In this document: piece by piece, positions 44,709-53,553 of the stretch | Numbering within the stretch: the first letter of the stretch is position 1 | Layout of the letters: each line of letters begins with the position of its first letter | Source of the DNA: Deinococcales bacterium | GTDB lineage: Bacteria; Deinococcota; Deinococci; Deinococcales; JAAFIG01 | Assembly: GCA_013298595.1 (NCBI GenBank) | Contig: JAAFIG010000023.1 | Span: forward strand, 1 to 64,000 | Direction: 5' to 3' | DNA length: 64,000 nt | Position numbers and translations under genes: made by a program | The notes under the pieces: model-generated | The model's database searches: none | Told to the model about the DNA's origin: nothing | What the model saw: the letters and a program-made list of their open reading frames with translations, nothing else

Positions 44709-45605
44709 TTAAACCCCCTTACGTTGCTGTAAAAACTCGAGATTAGCTCGGTAACTGGCAGGTAAACCCCACTCGAGCCAATGGGTTGGTGGTTGGGCTG
44801 TAGCAACACTTGGCACAGTCTGACCAAGGGCTATCATCTCGAGTAATTGGGTTTTCATGGCTGTTAGCAAATTGGTTTGCCCAACTGCGCCATGCCCTGG
44901 AATAATCTGTTGAATATTTTTTATTTGCTCGAGGTCGGTAAGGCGTTCCAACCAACTTTCTGGGTTACCGTGGGCTATAAATCCAAGGTGCTGATGAACC
45001 ACCAAATCCCCAGCAATCAGCACATCATCCACAAGCAACACAGCATCCAAAGCCGTGTGCCCAGAACCAAATGTCAGGATTTTAGCAACCCGATTCAAGC
45101 CATGAATCTCGAGAACATTGGTAAAAGTGAGACTTGGTAATGTGGCTTTGAATTGCGGCAAAAAGGCTTGCAGCATCTCGAGTTCAGCCAGTTCTAGCGT
45201 GAATAAATTCTGTTCCCACACTGTACTGGCACTGAGTAATTGCTGCTTTGTTTGTTCAATAGCCATAGCAAAACCACCCGCTTCAGATGCCAACCGTGCA
45301 AACCGAGCCTGCATCAAATCCCGTGTTATTTGGCTCGAGATAATCGTGGTACCCACAAAAACTTGATTACCCAAACAATGATCGAGATGATGATGCGAAT
45401 TAACCAAATACGAAACAGGTTTATGGGTTACTTGTTCAGCTAAACTTTTTAACTCGAGCGCTGCATTTACCGACATACTCGAATCAAAAACCAATGTGGT
45501 ATCGCCCAAATCTACAATTGCCGCATTCGACATGGCAAAAACAGGGTCTTGGCAAATCGCAGCCCAAACACCATCTGATACTGCCTCAAGTATAAAGTAC
45601 GACAT
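44709..45605 (-). CDS. MBL-fold metallo-hydrolase
   Basis: The 298-residue hydrolase has the metallo-beta-lactamase signature HxHxDH in VNSHHHLDHCLGN near residue 73, the second-metal His in FGSGHTALDAVL, the bridging Asp in VLIAGDLVVHQH and a final His in IIPGHGAVGQ. The ATG at 45605 overlaps the thrC stop by one base (TGATG), so it is coupled to thrC. It resembles SoxH/QuiP-type and related hydrolases with no signal peptide. The substrate is unknown; a link to threonine metabolism would be unusual. Confidence 0.9.
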   Translation of the reverse strand: MSYFILEAVSDGVWAAICQDPVFAMSNAAIVDLGDTTLVFDSSMSVNAALELKSLAEQVTHKPVSYLVNSHHHLDHCLGNQVFVGTTIISSQITRDLMQARFARLASEAGGFAMAIEQTKQQLLSASTVWEQNLFTLELAELEMLQAFLPQFKATLPSLTFTNVLEIHGLNRVAKILTFGSGHTALDAVLLVDDVLIAGDLVVHQHLGFIAHGNPESWLERLTDLEQIKNIQQIIPGHGAVGQTNLLTAMKTQLLEMIALGQTVPSVATAQPPTHWLEWGLPASYRANLEFLQQRKGV

Positions 45606-46687
45606 CAAACTCCAATAGCCCGTTGCAACGCTTCGAGTGTTGCAGGTACAGGAGTCTCGAGACTTGCCAGTTTACTGGCAGTGGTTGGGTCTTTTAAGCC
45701 ATGCCCAGTTAAAGTACAAACAATTCTCGAGCCATCAGGAATACGCCCCTCGCGGATCATGCGCCAAGCCCCAGAAAAACTGGCAGCACTGGCAGGTTCG
45801 CAGAACATTCCTTCCTTAGCTAAAAACTGATACGCCGTTAAAATTTCATCATCGGTCACAGCTTCTATAACCCCACCCGATTCATCCCTGGCACCCAAGG
45901 CGTAACACCAACTGGCAGGATTACCAATCCGAATAGCTGTGGCAATGGTTTCAGGTTTTTCTATCGTATGACCAAGCACAATTGGTGCTGCACCAGCCGC
46001 TTGAAAACCCAACATGATTGGTTTTCTCGAGATGGTTTTATCCTCGAATAATTCGGTGTAGCCCTTCCAGTGAGCTGTGATATTACCAGCATTACCCACA
46101 GGCATCGCGTGATACTCAGGGGCATCCCAATCAAAACTCTCTGCGACTTCAAAAGCAATACTTTTTTGACCTTCAATACGGTATGGATTGACACTATTGA
46201 CCAAAGCAATTGGTGTGACATCGCAGAGTTCGCGCACAAGGCGCAAAGCATCATCGAAGTTTCCTTCGATTTGCACAATTTTTGCACCCATCAAAATCGT
46301 CTGAGCAATTTTACCAGCCGCCACGTACCCGGCTGGCAGCACAATAACGCAATCCACACCTGCTCTCGAGGCATACGCCGCCGCCGCCGCGCTGGTGTTA
46401 CCCGTACTGGCACAAGCAATGGCTTTTGCTCCATCCTCGAGTGCCTTCGAGACCGCCATGGTCATACCACGATCTTTGAAACTCCCTGTCGGGTTTGCCC
46501 CATCGAACTTCGCAAACACCCGAATACCACGTTCTCTTGCCTCGAGTGGACCACGCAATTCAACCAGTGGTGTATCACCTTCACCAAGTGAAATAACAGG
46601 GGTATCAGCAGAAACAGGAAGTCTCGAGCGCCAACGCTCAATCAGACCACGGGCTTTGAAGGTTGGACGGGTGGCAAGCAAAGTCAT
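45605..46687 (-). CDS. thrC: Threonine synthase
   Basis: The 360-residue PLP enzyme converts O-phosphohomoserine to threonine. The cofactor Lys lies in NPTGSFKDRGMTMAVSKAL near residue 73, and the phosphate-binding loop is CASTGNTSAAAAAYASRAG; PVGNAGNITAHWKGY and IVCTLTGHGLKDPT are also characteristic of the ThrC family (short class). TAAACT lies 6 bases before the ATG, so it is probably leaderless. It is the first gene of an operon with the metallo-hydrolase and the DUF6916-like gene. Confidence 0.95.
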   Translation of the reverse strand: MTLLATRPTFKARGLIERWRSRLPVSADTPVISLGEGDTPLVELRGPLEARERGIRVFAKFDGANPTGSFKDRGMTMAVSKALEDGAKAIACASTGNTSAAAAAYASRAGVDCVIVLPAGYVAAGKIAQTILMGAKIVQIEGNFDDALRLVRELCDVTPIALVNSVNPYRIEGQKSIAFEVAESFDWDAPEYHAMPVGNAGNITAHWKGYTELFEDKTISRKPIMLGFQAAGAAPIVLGHTIEKPETIATAIRIGNPASWCYALGARDESGGVIEAVTDDEILTAYQFLAKEGMFCEPASAASFSGAWRMIREGRIPDGSRIVCTLTGHGLKDPTTASKLASLETPVPATLEALQRAIGV

Positions 46688-46905
46688 AATTGTAGTTTAA
46701 CTCGAGAAGCCATAGATTGGCAGCCAAAGAGTTAGACAAGGGTATTTGCTTGTTGGATTAATTCGTAGAATTCCTCGAGTTTAGATTTCAACTTGAAAAA
46801 GGTAAAATACAAAGATCTCCCCTAAGAGACATGGTTTTTTATATTTTTCGTAGAGGAAGGCTTATCCCTATTTTACGGTTTTAGTTGTCTTACAGTGCAT
46901 ACAAT
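46688..46905. other. 218-base intergenic region
   Basis: Lies between the thrC start and the tpiA terminator. It holds the thrC -10 element, two CTCGAG sites at its left side and an AT-rich right half. I find no ORF or structured RNA with confidence. Confidence 0.4.
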
Positions 46906-46940
46906 AATTCCGTCACCAGTGGTGACGGAATTTATTCTTT
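46906..46940. terminator. Terminator after tpiA
   Basis: AATTCCGTCACC and GGTGACGGAATT form a perfect 12-base-pair stem with a 3-base loop; TTATTCTTT follows on the forward side, ATTATTGT on the reverse. It ends the pantothenate kinase-tpiA operon. Confidence 0.8.
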
Positions 46941-46960
46941 ATAGGGTAAAACCCTAGGTG

Positions 46961-47734
46961 TTACTTCAATGCTTCGAGCATTTTCACAACACTGTCTAAC
47001 TCGAGGCTCGCGCCACCAACCAGTGCTCCATCAACGTTGCTTCTCGAGCACAGGGCTTTGATGTTGTCTGGTTTGACACTGCCGCCATAAAGCAAACGTA
47101 GGTTATTAGCTGTTTCGCCGTAGCGTTGCACAAACCAGTAGCGCATGGCATTACCCATGTTTTCGGCATCATCTGGGGTTGCGGTTTTACCTGTGCCAAT
47201 TGCCCAAATGGGTTCATAAGCAATGGTTAACCACTCGAGGCTACCTTTGAATTCGGTGTTTAGGACTTCTGGGGTGAGCCAACTCAAGGCGGTCTCGAGT
47301 TGGGTTAAGGTGTAACTTTCGGCATTACCTGCTTCACGGACATCGAGTTTTTCGCCAACACAGAGAATGGGTTTGACCCCTGCTCGAATTGCCACCGCTG
47401 TTTTTTCGCCTGCGATGGCATCCGTTTCAAAGTGGTATTCGCGGCGTTCGGAGTGACCAATCACCACATAGGTACAGTCGAGTTCGTTCAGCCATCCAGC
47501 AGCCGTTTCGCCTGTGAAAGCGCCTTTCGCGTGTTTTGAAACATCCTGAGCGCCCCACTGCACACCACTGCCACGCAAGGCATTGCCAACACGGTCTAGG
47601 CTAACAGCGGCTGCCATGACAGCAACATCGGCGGGCAGTTCGTCTGGGAGTTGCTCGAGCAGCGTTCTGCACCATGAGAACGCTTCGGCTGGACCTTTTT
47701 GTAATTTCCAATTGAGGGCAAGAAGTGGTTTCAT
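46961..47734 (-). CDS. tpiA: Triosephosphate isomerase
   Basis: The 257-residue glycolytic enzyme interconverts dihydroxyacetone phosphate and glyceraldehyde-3-phosphate. It has the N-terminal NWKLQKG (Asn and catalytic Lys), the electrophilic His in VVIGHSERR, catalytic Glu in AYEPIWAIGTGK with the mobile loop, and the phosphate-binding LLYGGSVKPDN and GALVGGASL. ATG 47734 is fixed by alignment of NWK. It lies 5 bases after the pantothenate kinase stop; TACAAT at the end of that gene is a possible internal, leaderless promoter. No pgk or gap gene is adjacent. Confidence 0.97.
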   Translation of the reverse strand: MKPLLALNWKLQKGPAEAFSWCRTLLEQLPDELPADVAVMAAAVSLDRVGNALRGSGVQWGAQDVSKHAKGAFTGETAAGWLNELDCTYVVIGHSERREYHFETDAIAGEKTAVAIRAGVKPILCVGEKLDVREAGNAESYTLTQLETALSWLTPEVLNTEFKGSLEWLTIAYEPIWAIGTGKTATPDDAENMGNAMRYWFVQRYGETANNLRLLYGGSVKPDNIKALCSRSNVDGALVGGASLELDSVVKMLEALK

Positions 47735-47739
47735 CTGGC

Positions 47740-48567
47740 TTATTGTACCGCGTCTCGAGCCACAAGTGCCGCACCAAGGGCTGTGGCAAATCCTCGGTCT
47801 GTGGGAATAATTGGTGGGTTTTTCACACCATAAAAGCCCCAAACGCGTTGTATGGCTGTGCGGATTGGCTCGAGGTCAGGTAAATGCCCAACAATAATAA
47901 TGTTTTCTAAATCGTTGGCTTTAGCAGCATTCAGGGCAATAACTGCGATCACTTGGGAAACCAAAGTGATTAAACCCGCTGCTAAATCTTCTCTGCGCGG
48001 TGCGGCTGCCAGTTTCACAATGCGTCCTAAATTCACAGCAGTAGCATCGGCAGGTAAGCTACCAATACCACCACCAATCACATCCTCGAGCGTGCCGTCC
48101 ACATGTGCAGGGTTACCTTGAGCGGCTAGTGCTGCAATCTCGAGTGGGTCGGATGTACCAAGGCATAATTTACCTAAACCAAGCAATGTGCCACCACCAA
48201 CAGCGCTTCCTGTCACATGCGAACAGGTTTTGCCTCGAGCCGCTATCATGGCTGTGCCTGTACCCGCCGAAACCACCAATGCCGACTCGAGAGCCGCCAT
48301 GAATAAACCACCACGTCCGACAGCATCGGCTTCGGCAACTTTGATAATTGGCACGTTTTTCAATAATTCAGGTAAATCACGGTGTTTTCCACCTGTTGTA
48401 CCAATGGCTTGTAAATGATCAAAAGTCACACCGCCTGTTGCAATGGCAGCTCGAGCTGAATCTAAACTGGCACCAGGGCAATCCATTCGCCAACCACGTT
48501 GCAACACATTTGCCTCGAGTAAAACTCCGTCGAGGTTTGTCATACCAAAATCTAAGCCTAGAATCAT
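47740..48567 (-). CDS. coaW: Type II pantothenate kinase
   Basis: The 275-residue kinase phosphorylates pantothenate, the first step of coenzyme A synthesis. The ASKHA/Fumble features are MILGLDFGMTNLDGVLLEA (ATP phosphate loop), ALVVSAGTGTAMIA, the GSAVGGGTLLGLGKLCLG segment by landmarks and IIIVGHLPDLEPIR. This is the eukaryote/Staphylococcus-like type II, not the bacterial CoaA or CoaX type. ATG 48567 is chosen because the fold begins there; TACACT lies 6 bases upstream (leaderless). The 5' extension of the open frame to 48618 has no start signal. It is cotranscribed with tpiA. Confidence 0.9.
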   Translation of the reverse strand: MILGLDFGMTNLDGVLLEANVLQRGWRMDCPGASLDSARAAIATGGVTFDHLQAIGTTGGKHRDLPELLKNVPIIKVAEADAVGRGGLFMAALESALVVSAGTGTAMIAARGKTCSHVTGSAVGGGTLLGLGKLCLGTSDPLEIAALAAQGNPAHVDGTLEDVIGGGIGSLPADATAVNLGRIVKLAAAPRREDLAAGLITLVSQVIAVIALNAAKANDLENIIIVGHLPDLEPIRTAIQRVWGFYGVKNPPIIPTDRGFATALGAALVARDAVQ

Positions 48568-48676
48568 AACAACAGTGTAATCGAGGAACGAGGCAAGAAG
48601 AAAGAGAACGGCAAGCACTTATCAAGATCAAAGCAACTGGGACACTTCTAAGCATCTGTTCCGCCATACTCGAGAG

Positions 48677-49522
48677 ATGAAGAATAAAACAGCTGTTGTT
48701 ACAGGTGCAACAAATGGAATTGGTTTAGTCACGGCGCTTGAATTAGCCAAAGCAGGTGCACGGGTTTTGATTGTGGCTCGTAACGAATCTAAAGGGCAAG
48801 CTGTACTCGAGCAAATTAAAAACCAGACGGGGCAAACAGCCGAGTTGTTTCTGGGCGATTTATCCTTGGTTAAAGATGCTGACCGTGTTGGCAAAGAAAT
48901 TGCTGGTGTTGCCCAAAAAATAGATGTGCTGGTCAATAATGCTGGTGGGATGTTTACCGAACGGCTCGAGACCAAAGAAGGACTCGAGATGACTTTTGCA
49001 CTTAATCACATGGCGTACTTTGTTTTAACCAATGCCTTGCTCGAGCCATTAAAAGCTGCTGGTAAAGCTCGGGTCATCAGTGTTTCCTCGGATGCTCACA
49101 AGGTTGGACGGATTTTATGGGATGACTTACAAGCCTCACGCAAATACGATGCGATGAGCCAATATGGACGCTCAAAACTGATGAACGTCCTCTTCAGCAA
49201 CGAACTGGCTCGGCGGCTCGAGGGAACAGGGATCACCAGTAATGCTTTGCACCCTGGTGTGGTCAATACGGGTTTTGCGGCTGATACCAAAGGAATATGG
49301 TCTTGGGTTTTTAAACTTGCTAAACCCTTTATGATTACTCCAGAAAAAGGTGCTAGAACCATGCTGCACCTTGCTACCAGCCCTGACCTCGAGATCACCA
49401 CAGGCATGTACTGGCAAAATGAACGCCCTGCAACTGCCAGTTCAGCAGCTATGGATCAAACTTCGCAAAAGCACCTTTGGCTCGAGAGCGAACGCTTGTT
49501 GCAGACAATTCTGCAAAGCTAA
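48677..49522 (+). CDS. Short-chain dehydrogenase/reductase
   Basis: The 281-residue oxidoreductase belongs to the SDR family and is most like retinol-dehydrogenase or protochlorophyllide-type members. It shows the cofactor motif AVVTGATNGIGLVTALELAK, NNAGGMF, the catalytic Ser in VISVSSDAHK and YGRSK (Tyr and Lys of YxxxK), plus ALHPGVVNTGF. The ATG at 48677 lies 6 bases after CATACT, whose CT is part of a CTCGAG site. The DinB-like gene follows 14 bases later. Substrate unknown. Confidence 0.92.
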   Translation: MKNKTAVVTGATNGIGLVTALELAKAGARVLIVARNESKGQAVLEQIKNQTGQTAELFLGDLSLVKDADRVGKEIAGVAQKIDVLVNNAGGMFTERLETKEGLEMTFALNHMAYFVLTNALLEPLKAAGKARVISVSSDAHKVGRILWDDLQASRKYDAMSQYGRSKLMNVLFSNELARRLEGTGITSNALHPGVVNTGFAADTKGIWSWVFKLAKPFMITPEKGARTMLHLATSPDLEITTGMYWQNERPATASSAAMDQTSQKHLWLESERLLQTILQS

Positions 49523-49536
49523 GCTAAGTTGTAGAA

Positions 49537-50064
49537 ATGCAAACCGAGTTCTTACAAAGTAGTCATAAATTTTTCTTGTACTACAAAACCCTTGCCGAAA
49601 AAGCCATGTTACAACTCGAGGAGCACGAACTGCTACTGGATTTACATGGCGCAAACAGCGTTGCTATTATTGTTCAACACATGGTTGGCAATATGATTTC
49701 ACGTTGGCAAAACTTTCCCAGCAACGATGGTGAAAACCCAAATCGTAACCGAGATGAAGAATTTAGTTTACAACTCCGCACTCGAGCCGAAATCATGCAA
49801 CATTGGGAACACGGTTGGAGAGAAGTTTTTGCAGCCCTCAAACGCCTCGAGCAAATCAGTTTACTCGAGACCACCACTATTCGTGGCGAAGAGATCACAG
49901 CTATTGAAGCAGTGCAACGCCAAATCGCACATTATGCCCATCATGTTGGACAAATTGTGTTTATTGCCAAAATGCAACGCGGCGAGCACTGGCAAAGTTT
50001 AAGTATTCCAAAAGGCGGCTCGAGCGCATTTAATGCAGCCATGCTCGAGAAATCAACAAGATAA
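49537..50064 (+). CDS. DinB-like four-helix protein (DUF1572)
   Basis: The 175-residue protein has the DinB superfamily bundle with three His metal ligands: one in SVAIIVQHMVGNM near residue 48 and two in QIAHYAHHVGQIVFIAK near residue 135. The length and the HxxxH pattern match DUF1572, a family of thiol- or metal-dependent enzymes including candidates for bacillithiol transferases. It is 14 bases after the SDR gene; TAAGTT lies 6 bases before the ATG, allowing a leaderless internal transcript. A palindromic repeat follows. Confidence 0.85.
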   Translation: MQTEFLQSSHKFFLYYKTLAEKAMLQLEEHELLLDLHGANSVAIIVQHMVGNMISRWQNFPSNDGENPNRNRDEEFSLQLRTRAEIMQHWEHGWREVFAALKRLEQISLLETTTIRGEEITAIEAVQRQIAHYAHHVGQIVFIAKMQRGEHWQSLSIPKGGSSAFNAAMLEKSTR

Positions 50065-50071
50065 AGTTAAA

Positions 50072-50093
50072 GGGCGAACACAAAGGTCTGCCC
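50072..50093. repeat. Dispersed GCGAAC-type palindromic repeat, copy 4
   Basis: GGGCGAACACAAAGG... with AAAGGGC/GCCCTTT arms lies between the convergent DUF1572 and aapP genes; likely to serve as terminator for one or both. Confidence 0.55.
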
Positions 50094-50125
50094 TTTAAGT
50101 AACAAAATCTGTTCTGCTTGAAAAC

Positions 50126-50893
50126 TCAATGCCCCAGAATCTGTGATAAAAACAATTTTGCCCGATCTGTCTTTGGATGATGATAAAACTCATCTGGGGT
50201 GGCTTCCTCAACCACTTGCCCTTTATCAAAAAAGACAATTCGATCTGCAACCTCTCGAGCAAAACCCATTTCGTGAGTCACACAGACCATGGTCATACCG
50301 CTCATGGCTAATTCCTTCATCACCTCGAGCACCTCGGAAATCATTTCAGGGTCTAATGCACTGGTTGGTTCATCAAACAACATGATTTTTGGTTGCATTG
50401 CCAGCGCTCTGGCAATTGCCACACGTTGTTGTTGACCACCACTGAGTTGTCCTGGAAATTTATCAGCTTGTTCGGGAATACCTACTCGCTCGAGTAAGTT
50501 TAAACCAATTTTTTCTGCTTCGGATTTCTCAATTTTTTTAACCCGCATTGGCGCAAGAATAATGTTTTGTAACACTGTTAAATGCGGAAATAAATTAAAA
50601 CTCTGAAAGACCATACCAACATCACGGCGAATGGCATCTATGTTACGAACATCATTGGTAATTTCAATACCTTCAACAGTAATCCGTCCGCTTTGATGTT
50701 CCTCGAGCCGATTAATACAACGAATAAATGTGCTTTTACCACTGCCTGAAGGTCCAATCACCACCACGACTTCACCGCGTTTAACCTCGAGATTAACATT
50801 GGTGAGTGCATGAAATTTACCGTAATACTTGTTGACATTACTAGCCGAAATCACCACAGGAGCATTGCTGAGGTCTTTACTTGCTTGAGTCAT
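50126..50893 (-). CDS. aapP: Amino-acid ABC transporter ATP-binding protein
   Basis: The 255-residue GlnQ/AapP-type ATPase powers amino-acid uptake. Walker A is GPSGSGKST near residue 52, Q-loop [15 protein letters not shown], signature [16 protein letters not shown], Walker [15 protein letters not shown] and the switch His in [22 protein letters not shown] precedes the ATG at 50893. It is the last gene of aapJQMP, 158 bases after aapM; that gap has one CTCGAG and no obvious terminator. Confidence 0.95.
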   Translation of the reverse strand: MTQASKDLSNAPVVISASNVNKYYGKFHALTNVNLEVKRGEVVVVIGPSGSGKSTFIRCINRLEEHQSGRITVEGIEITNDVRNIDAIRRDVGMVFQSFNLFPHLTVLQNIILAPMRVKKIEKSEAEKIGLNLLERVGIPEQADKFPGQLSGGQQQRVAIARALAMQPKIMLFDEPTSALDPEMISEVLEVMKELAMSGMTMVCVTHEMGFAREVADRIVFFDKGQVVEEATPDEFYHHPKTDRAKLFLSQILGH

Positions 50894-51051
50894 AAAACTC
50901 CTTTTGAACGCGATACGTTTTGTTTTTCGTAGGGCGCGGATTACCCTGTAACCACCAATAATTCTTACATTTCCTTGGGGATTGCTTTTGCTCGAGGCAG
51001 ATTAGGATGTTACAGTTTTGCCTTTTTCTTTCCTCTTTTACCCACCCTGTC

Positions 51052-52227
51052 CTACCGACTTGTATTTAATTTCTTCTCGAGGTTTCTAGCAGCGCTGCTC
51101 ATGGCATAACTAAAAATAAAGTAAATAACACTGATAGCAAAGTACAGTTCTTTGGCAGTACCAATAAATTCTGGGTTATTACGAATGCTATCGGCAATAC
51201 CAGTTAAGTCTTTTAAGCCGATGATATAGACAAGGCTGGTGTCTTTAAATAAGCCAATGAATTGCCCTGCAAGAGCGGGCAAAACAGCTTTTAGGGCTTG
51301 TGGTAAGACAATCAGTAACAGGGTTTGCGTGCCTGTTAAACCAACAGCTCGAGCCGCTTCGATTTGTCCGTTGGGGATGCTTTGTAATCCGCCACGCACA
51401 TTTTCGGCGAGGTAAGCGGCACTGAAAATACTAATGCCAACCATAGCGCGAACCACAGGGTCAATGTTGGCTCCACCAAGTAATAGGGGTACAAATAATT
51501 GGGCGATGAAGAAAACAACAACCAAAGGTGTACCGCGTACAACTTCGATAAAGACCGTACAGATGCCGCTGATGATTGGGTATTGGCTGGTGCGTCCGAT
51601 AGCAAGGGCAACGCCAAGTGGGAAACTGGCAACAATACCAACGATACTCAGCATAATGGTCAGCAGTAATCCGCCCCATTCTCGGGTGGAAATTGCGCCA
51701 CTGCCAAAATCTAGGGTGAACATGATCACAGCGAGAATAAAAATACCAACCCAAACAAAGTTCATGACTCGAGCAGGAATAGCGGCTTGTCCGATAAAGT
51801 AACCTGCAAATACAGCGAGCACTGCGGCTGGTACAAGAATGCCGCTTGGGTGTCCAAGTTGAGTGATAGCGGCAAATAACGCAATGATGGCGGCTGTGGC
51901 AATTGTCCAAATTGGGATTCTCGAGCCTTTACCGAGTGTGCCCCATTGTAATCCTGCAACAAGACAAACCAGTACCAGCATGACCCATGTGCGCCACATT
52001 TGTTCGATGGGGAAAGGTCCAACCATCAGTAAACGAAAATTAACGGGAATGACATTCCATTTGGCTTGGGTAAAAGCCCAAATACTAAGGTTAGCAACAA
52101 CCCAAACTATCAGTAGGCTCGAGAGAACGGTCAGGACGCTATTGAAAGGACTCGAGAAAAGGTTTTCTTTTGCCCAAGCCTGCCATGCAACGCTTCGAGT
52201 TTCAGTTTTTGCGTGTGTGGCTTGCAT
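51052..52227 (-). CDS. aapM: General L-amino-acid ABC transporter permease AapM-like
   Basis: The 391-residue inner-membrane permease is of the HisMQ family. The N-terminal half has several extra transmembrane segments typical of AapM (VLSSLLIVWVVANLSIWAFT, WVMLVLVCLVAGLQWG), and the C-terminal half is the conserved permease core with the EAA loop EAARAVGLTGTQTLLLIVLP near residue 300 that contacts AapP. The ATG follows GAGGTAAATC and is 3 bases after the aapQ stop. It forms the channel with AapQ. Confidence 0.93.
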   Translation of the reverse strand: MQATHAKTETRSVAWQAWAKENLFSSPFNSVLTVLSSLLIVWVVANLSIWAFTQAKWNVIPVNFRLLMVGPFPIEQMWRTWVMLVLVCLVAGLQWGTLGKGSRIPIWTIATAAIIALFAAITQLGHPSGILVPAAVLAVFAGYFIGQAAIPARVMNFVWVGIFILAVIMFTLDFGSGAISTREWGGLLLTIMLSIVGIVASFPLGVALAIGRTSQYPIISGICTVFIEVVRGTPLVVVFFIAQLFVPLLLGGANIDPVVRAMVGISIFSAAYLAENVRGGLQSIPNGQIEAARAVGLTGTQTLLLIVLPQALKAVLPALAGQFIGLFKDTSLVYIIGLKDLTGIADSIRNNPEFIGTAKELYFAISVIYFIFSYAMSSAARNLEKKLNTSR

Positions 52228-52230
52228 GAT

Positions 52231-53424
52231 TTACCTCGTCCTGAGTTTGGTAGCACGGTTGAAGGTATTGACGGTTGTGGCAATAATCAGGGATAACATC
52301 AGGTACATACCACCTGCAATAACCATTGTTTGCAGGTTCTGTCCACTCTGATTACCACTGGTGTTAAGCACATTCAGCACATCGGAGTACCCAATTGCGA
52401 CAGCTAAGCTCGAGTTTTTGGTTAAGTTTAAATACTGATTACCTAGTGGTGGAATCATGACGCGTAGCGCTTGAGGCAGCACAATCAGTTGCAAAGTTTC
52501 GCCGTAGCCTAAACCCAAGGCTCGAGCGGCTTCCCATTGTCCTTTGTTGACAGCTTGAATACCAGCTCTGGTGATTTCGGCAATAAAAGCACTGGTGTAA
52601 ATCACTAAACCTACCAGCAGTGCGGTAAATTCTGGCGAGATGGTTAAGCCGCCATTAACACCGAAATTACCTTTGACTGGGACTTGGTACTCGAGCGGTT
52701 GTCCAAAAACAAAGTATCCAAGTACCAATGTGCCAAGCCATGCCAGTAAACCAAATTGCCCTGCCAGAATGGCTTTGCCGCTTTTGTTGCGTTGCTGTAC
52801 AAAAAATGCGTAAGTGGCAATGCCAATAATGGCTGCTAAAACAATAATGGGGAAGAAATTAAAAGCGTCTGGTTTTTGTACCATCCACGGCATAGCAAGC
52901 CCAGAATTGGATAAGAACACACCAGCCACAGGTTGCACTTCTTTGATTGGTGGTAATTGCAAAATCACAATAAAATACCAAACAACCAATTGCACGAGTA
53001 ACGGAGTATTACGAAGAATTTCGACGTAAACCAAAGCCAAGCGGCTAACCAACCAGTTACTCGAGAGGCGAGCAATACCAATTGTGACACCAAGCAATGT
53101 GGCTAATGCCATACCTAAAAGTGCAATACGTAACGTGTTGTACAAACCAACGAAAATCACTTTAATAAAATTGTCGGTACTCGAGTCGTAAGGCACACCA
53201 AAAGCTGTACCTTCAGCGACTTGAAAACCAGCTGTTTGTTGTAGGAAATCAAAACCAAAACTCAGATCTTGTTTTTTTAATCCCACATTGACATTGTTGA
53301 CCAGAATCAGAATGGCACTAACCACCAGAATTAAAAATACAATTTGAGCGATAATGGCAAGCTTTTTAATATCGCGGTAAAAGGGTACTGGTGCTTGTTC
53401 GGATGCAATGGTGATTTCGGACAA
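52231..53424 (-). CDS. aapQ: General L-amino-acid ABC transporter permease AapQ-like
   Basis: The 397-residue permease starts at a TTG codon, with AGGAGG 6 bases upstream. It has an N-terminal segment (IVFLILVVSAILILVNN), a periplasmic loop (GFDFLQQTAGFQVAEGT is the AapQ/NatG hallmark), LGVTIGIARLSSNWLVSRLA, EILRNTPLLVQLVVWYF, and the EAA loop EAARALGLGYGETLQLIVLP near residue 300. It pairs with AapM to form the transport channel. Two stem-loops lie between aapJ and this gene. Confidence 0.93.
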   Translation of the reverse strand: MSEITIASEQAPVPFYRDIKKLAIIAQIVFLILVVSAILILVNNVNVGLKKQDLSFGFDFLQQTAGFQVAEGTAFGVPYDSSTDNFIKVIFVGLYNTLRIALLGMALATLLGVTIGIARLSSNWLVSRLALVYVEILRNTPLLVQLVVWYFIVILQLPPIKEVQPVAGVFLSNSGLAMPWMVQKPDAFNFFPIIVLAAIIGIATYAFFVQQRNKSGKAILAGQFGLLAWLGTLVLGYFVFGQPLEYQVPVKGNFGVNGGLTISPEFTALLVGLVIYTSAFIAEITRAGIQAVNKGQWEAARALGLGYGETLQLIVLPQALRVMIPPLGNQYLNLTKNSSLAVAIGYSDVLNVLNTSGNQSGQNLQTMVIAGGMYLMLSLIIATTVNTFNRATKLRTR

Positions 53425-53453
53425 AAGAAACCTCCTGTGGAAGGTAAAGCGTT

Positions 53454-53496
53454 AAAAGGTAAAAAGTGTAAGTTCAGACACCACTTTTTACCTTTT
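53454..53496. repeat. 15-base-pair inverted repeat between aapJ and aapQ
   Basis: AAAAGGTAAAAAGTG (53454-53468) and CACTTTTTACCTTTT (53482-53496) pair perfectly around a 13-base loop. In the operon transcript the structure ends with CTTTT and could attenuate the distal genes or protect the aapJ message. The CCTTTTTACCTTTT string recurs near 4294. Confidence 0.75.
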
Positions 53497-53514
53497 GTCT
53501 TCTCTAAAACACAA

Positions 53515-53539
53515 GCGCCGACATATCTATGGTCGGCGC
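53515..53539 (-). terminator. Intercistronic terminator/attenuator after aapJ
   Basis: GCGCCGAC and GTCGGCGC form an 8-base-pair stem followed, in the transcript, by TTGTGTTTT. Such a leaky terminator would give more binding protein than permease, as is usual for ABC importers. Confidence 0.8.
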
Positions 53540-53553
53540 TCGAGTGCGGTTTT

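Noticed and set aside
46741..46905. Possible riboswitch upstream of thrC or tpiA
   Set aside because: The region is on the wrong side of tpiA, and thrC appears leaderless; no T-box or other conserved core could be recognised.
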